Positions 43,034 through 43,663 of a stretch of DNA of 43,663 bases are shown in pieces (the stretch's first letter is position 1; every line of letters begins with the position of its first letter). Source of the stretch: Tranzscheliella williamsii (Eukaryota > Basidiomycota > Ustilaginomycetes > Ustilaginales > Ustilaginaceae). Where the stretch lies: positions 1 to 43,663 of the forward strand of contig JALBYF010000101.1 in the NCBI GenBank assembly GCA_023212725.1, in the 5' to 3' direction. The position numbers and the translations under genes are program-made. The notes under the pieces are model-generated. The model was given only the letters and a program-made list of their open reading frames with translations. It searched no databases and had not been told where the DNA came from.

Positions 43034-43232
43034 ACTGCTGCTGCTGCTGCTGCTGCTGCCAGGACGACGTCTCTGGCTGGCCCTTGGGGTGATAGGCTGC
43101 CTGCCAGTGCGAAGCTGTTGCACCATCCTGACAAGTGCAGCTAGGAACCAGTCCGGCTCAGCCAGCTATACTTGCAAGGAGAACAACAGCAACGACACAC
43201 AAGCACAAGCAGCGGCAGCAGCAGCAGCAGCG
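43034..43232. repeat. CTG and GCA trinucleotide runs
   Basis: Runs of CTG around 43034-43062 and of GCA around 43206-43232 flank a short unique segment. They are on opposite strand senses, so the two runs could pair with each other. Confidence 0.7.
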
Positions 43233-43663
43233 ACAATCTACAGGAACGTGGGCAGCAAGGTGCAGTGCTGTAAAATCTGTAGAAATCTGAGTTGGGGTCC
43301 GATTTGATCCGTTGAAAGGTGTGCAGCTTCGTCTGATGTGTGCGCAGCTGTGTCTATTTTTTATAGAGCTGTGCATCGCCTGATGCGATGCTGGCAGCGT
43401 CTTGAAGACCTGTTCTTGAGTTTTCTGACACACCCAACTAAGGGTGACCTCAACAGCTACTGTGGTTGGATAGGCTGGCCAGGCCTACGTGCTCCACAGT
43501 GCAAAACGAGGCAGAAAGGGTTTAGGGTTCCAAAACCTGTGACCGGTGCGCTTTTTGGGATTTGGCAGTGCAAAATCCATCCAAGTGTGGCCAGGCATTG
43601 TGTCAACGCGTCAATATTCTTGTATTTGGGCAGTTGGATTTCAAAATGCTTGACGGCATCAGA

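Larger units (their letters stand above)
41730..43663. other. Repeat and low-complexity DNA at the right border
   Basis: No gene is supported. It contains a 22-bp direct repeat (41751-41772 and 42319-42340), a hairpin (42335-42380), a CAGACAA minisatellite (42589-42830) and trinucleotide runs of CTG (about 43034-43062) and GCA (about 43206-43232). The long open frames over the minisatellite are artefacts of the repeat. Confidence 0.6.

Noticed and set aside
43510..43525. GGGTTTAGGGTT as telomere repeat
   Set aside because: A single imperfect pair of units inside ordinary sequence, with no tandem array.

Overview
The window looks like nuclear DNA of an intron-poor fungus. Very long genes have no intron or a single short one with GTRAGT donors. 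A fungal-type fatty acid synthase alpha-chain relic and a fungal C2H2 regulator are present. My best guess is a smut-type basidiomycete (Ustilaginomycotina), from the intron poverty, the compact promoters and the resemblance of the layout to smut metabolite clusters. That is inference; there is no rRNA or other marker gene here.

Layout. 1-240: 3' end of an unrecognised CxxC protein. 240-1520: no gene, with one 20-bp imperfect palindrome. 1525-3906 (minus): broken fatty acid synthase alpha-subunit relic covering parts of KR and KS. 3907-6160: no convincing gene. 6161-24864 (minus): a giant non-ribosomal peptide synthetase (NRPS) of about 6179 residues with one 164-nt intron. 24865-26347: divergent promoter region. 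26348-27801 (plus): C2H2 zinc-finger regulator. 27802-30020: repeat-rich spacer with two foldback elements, a MITE-like element with 44-bp inverted ends, and a gene relic. 30021-34739 (plus): full-length ABCC-type exporter. 34904-35397 (minus): small two-exon gene. 35988-41729 (plus): second NRPS, about 1913 codons, with an in-frame TAA at codon 31. 41730-43663: repeats and low-complexity DNA.

How it works together. The domains read T-C-A-T-C-A-T-E-C-T-C-A-T-E-C-A-T on NRPS1, which stops at a carrier domain with no release domain, and C-A-T-C plus a tail resembling a dead carrier domain on NRPS2. The simplest reading is one assembly line split over two proteins: NRPS1 hands its chain to the first C domain of NRPS2, and the terminal C domain of NRPS2 releases it, perhaps by cyclisation. 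The first carrier domain has an ACP-like GLDS core, unlike the GGDS of the others, and is followed directly by a C domain. This suggests start-up with an acyl group and a lipopeptide product. Two epimerase domains predict two D-residues. Five A domains serve six elongation carriers, because one C-T unit lacks an A domain. The regulator and exporter complete a typical biosynthetic cluster. The FAS relic may be a former acyl supplier. The stop codon in NRPS2 raises the question whether the pathway is still active in this strain.
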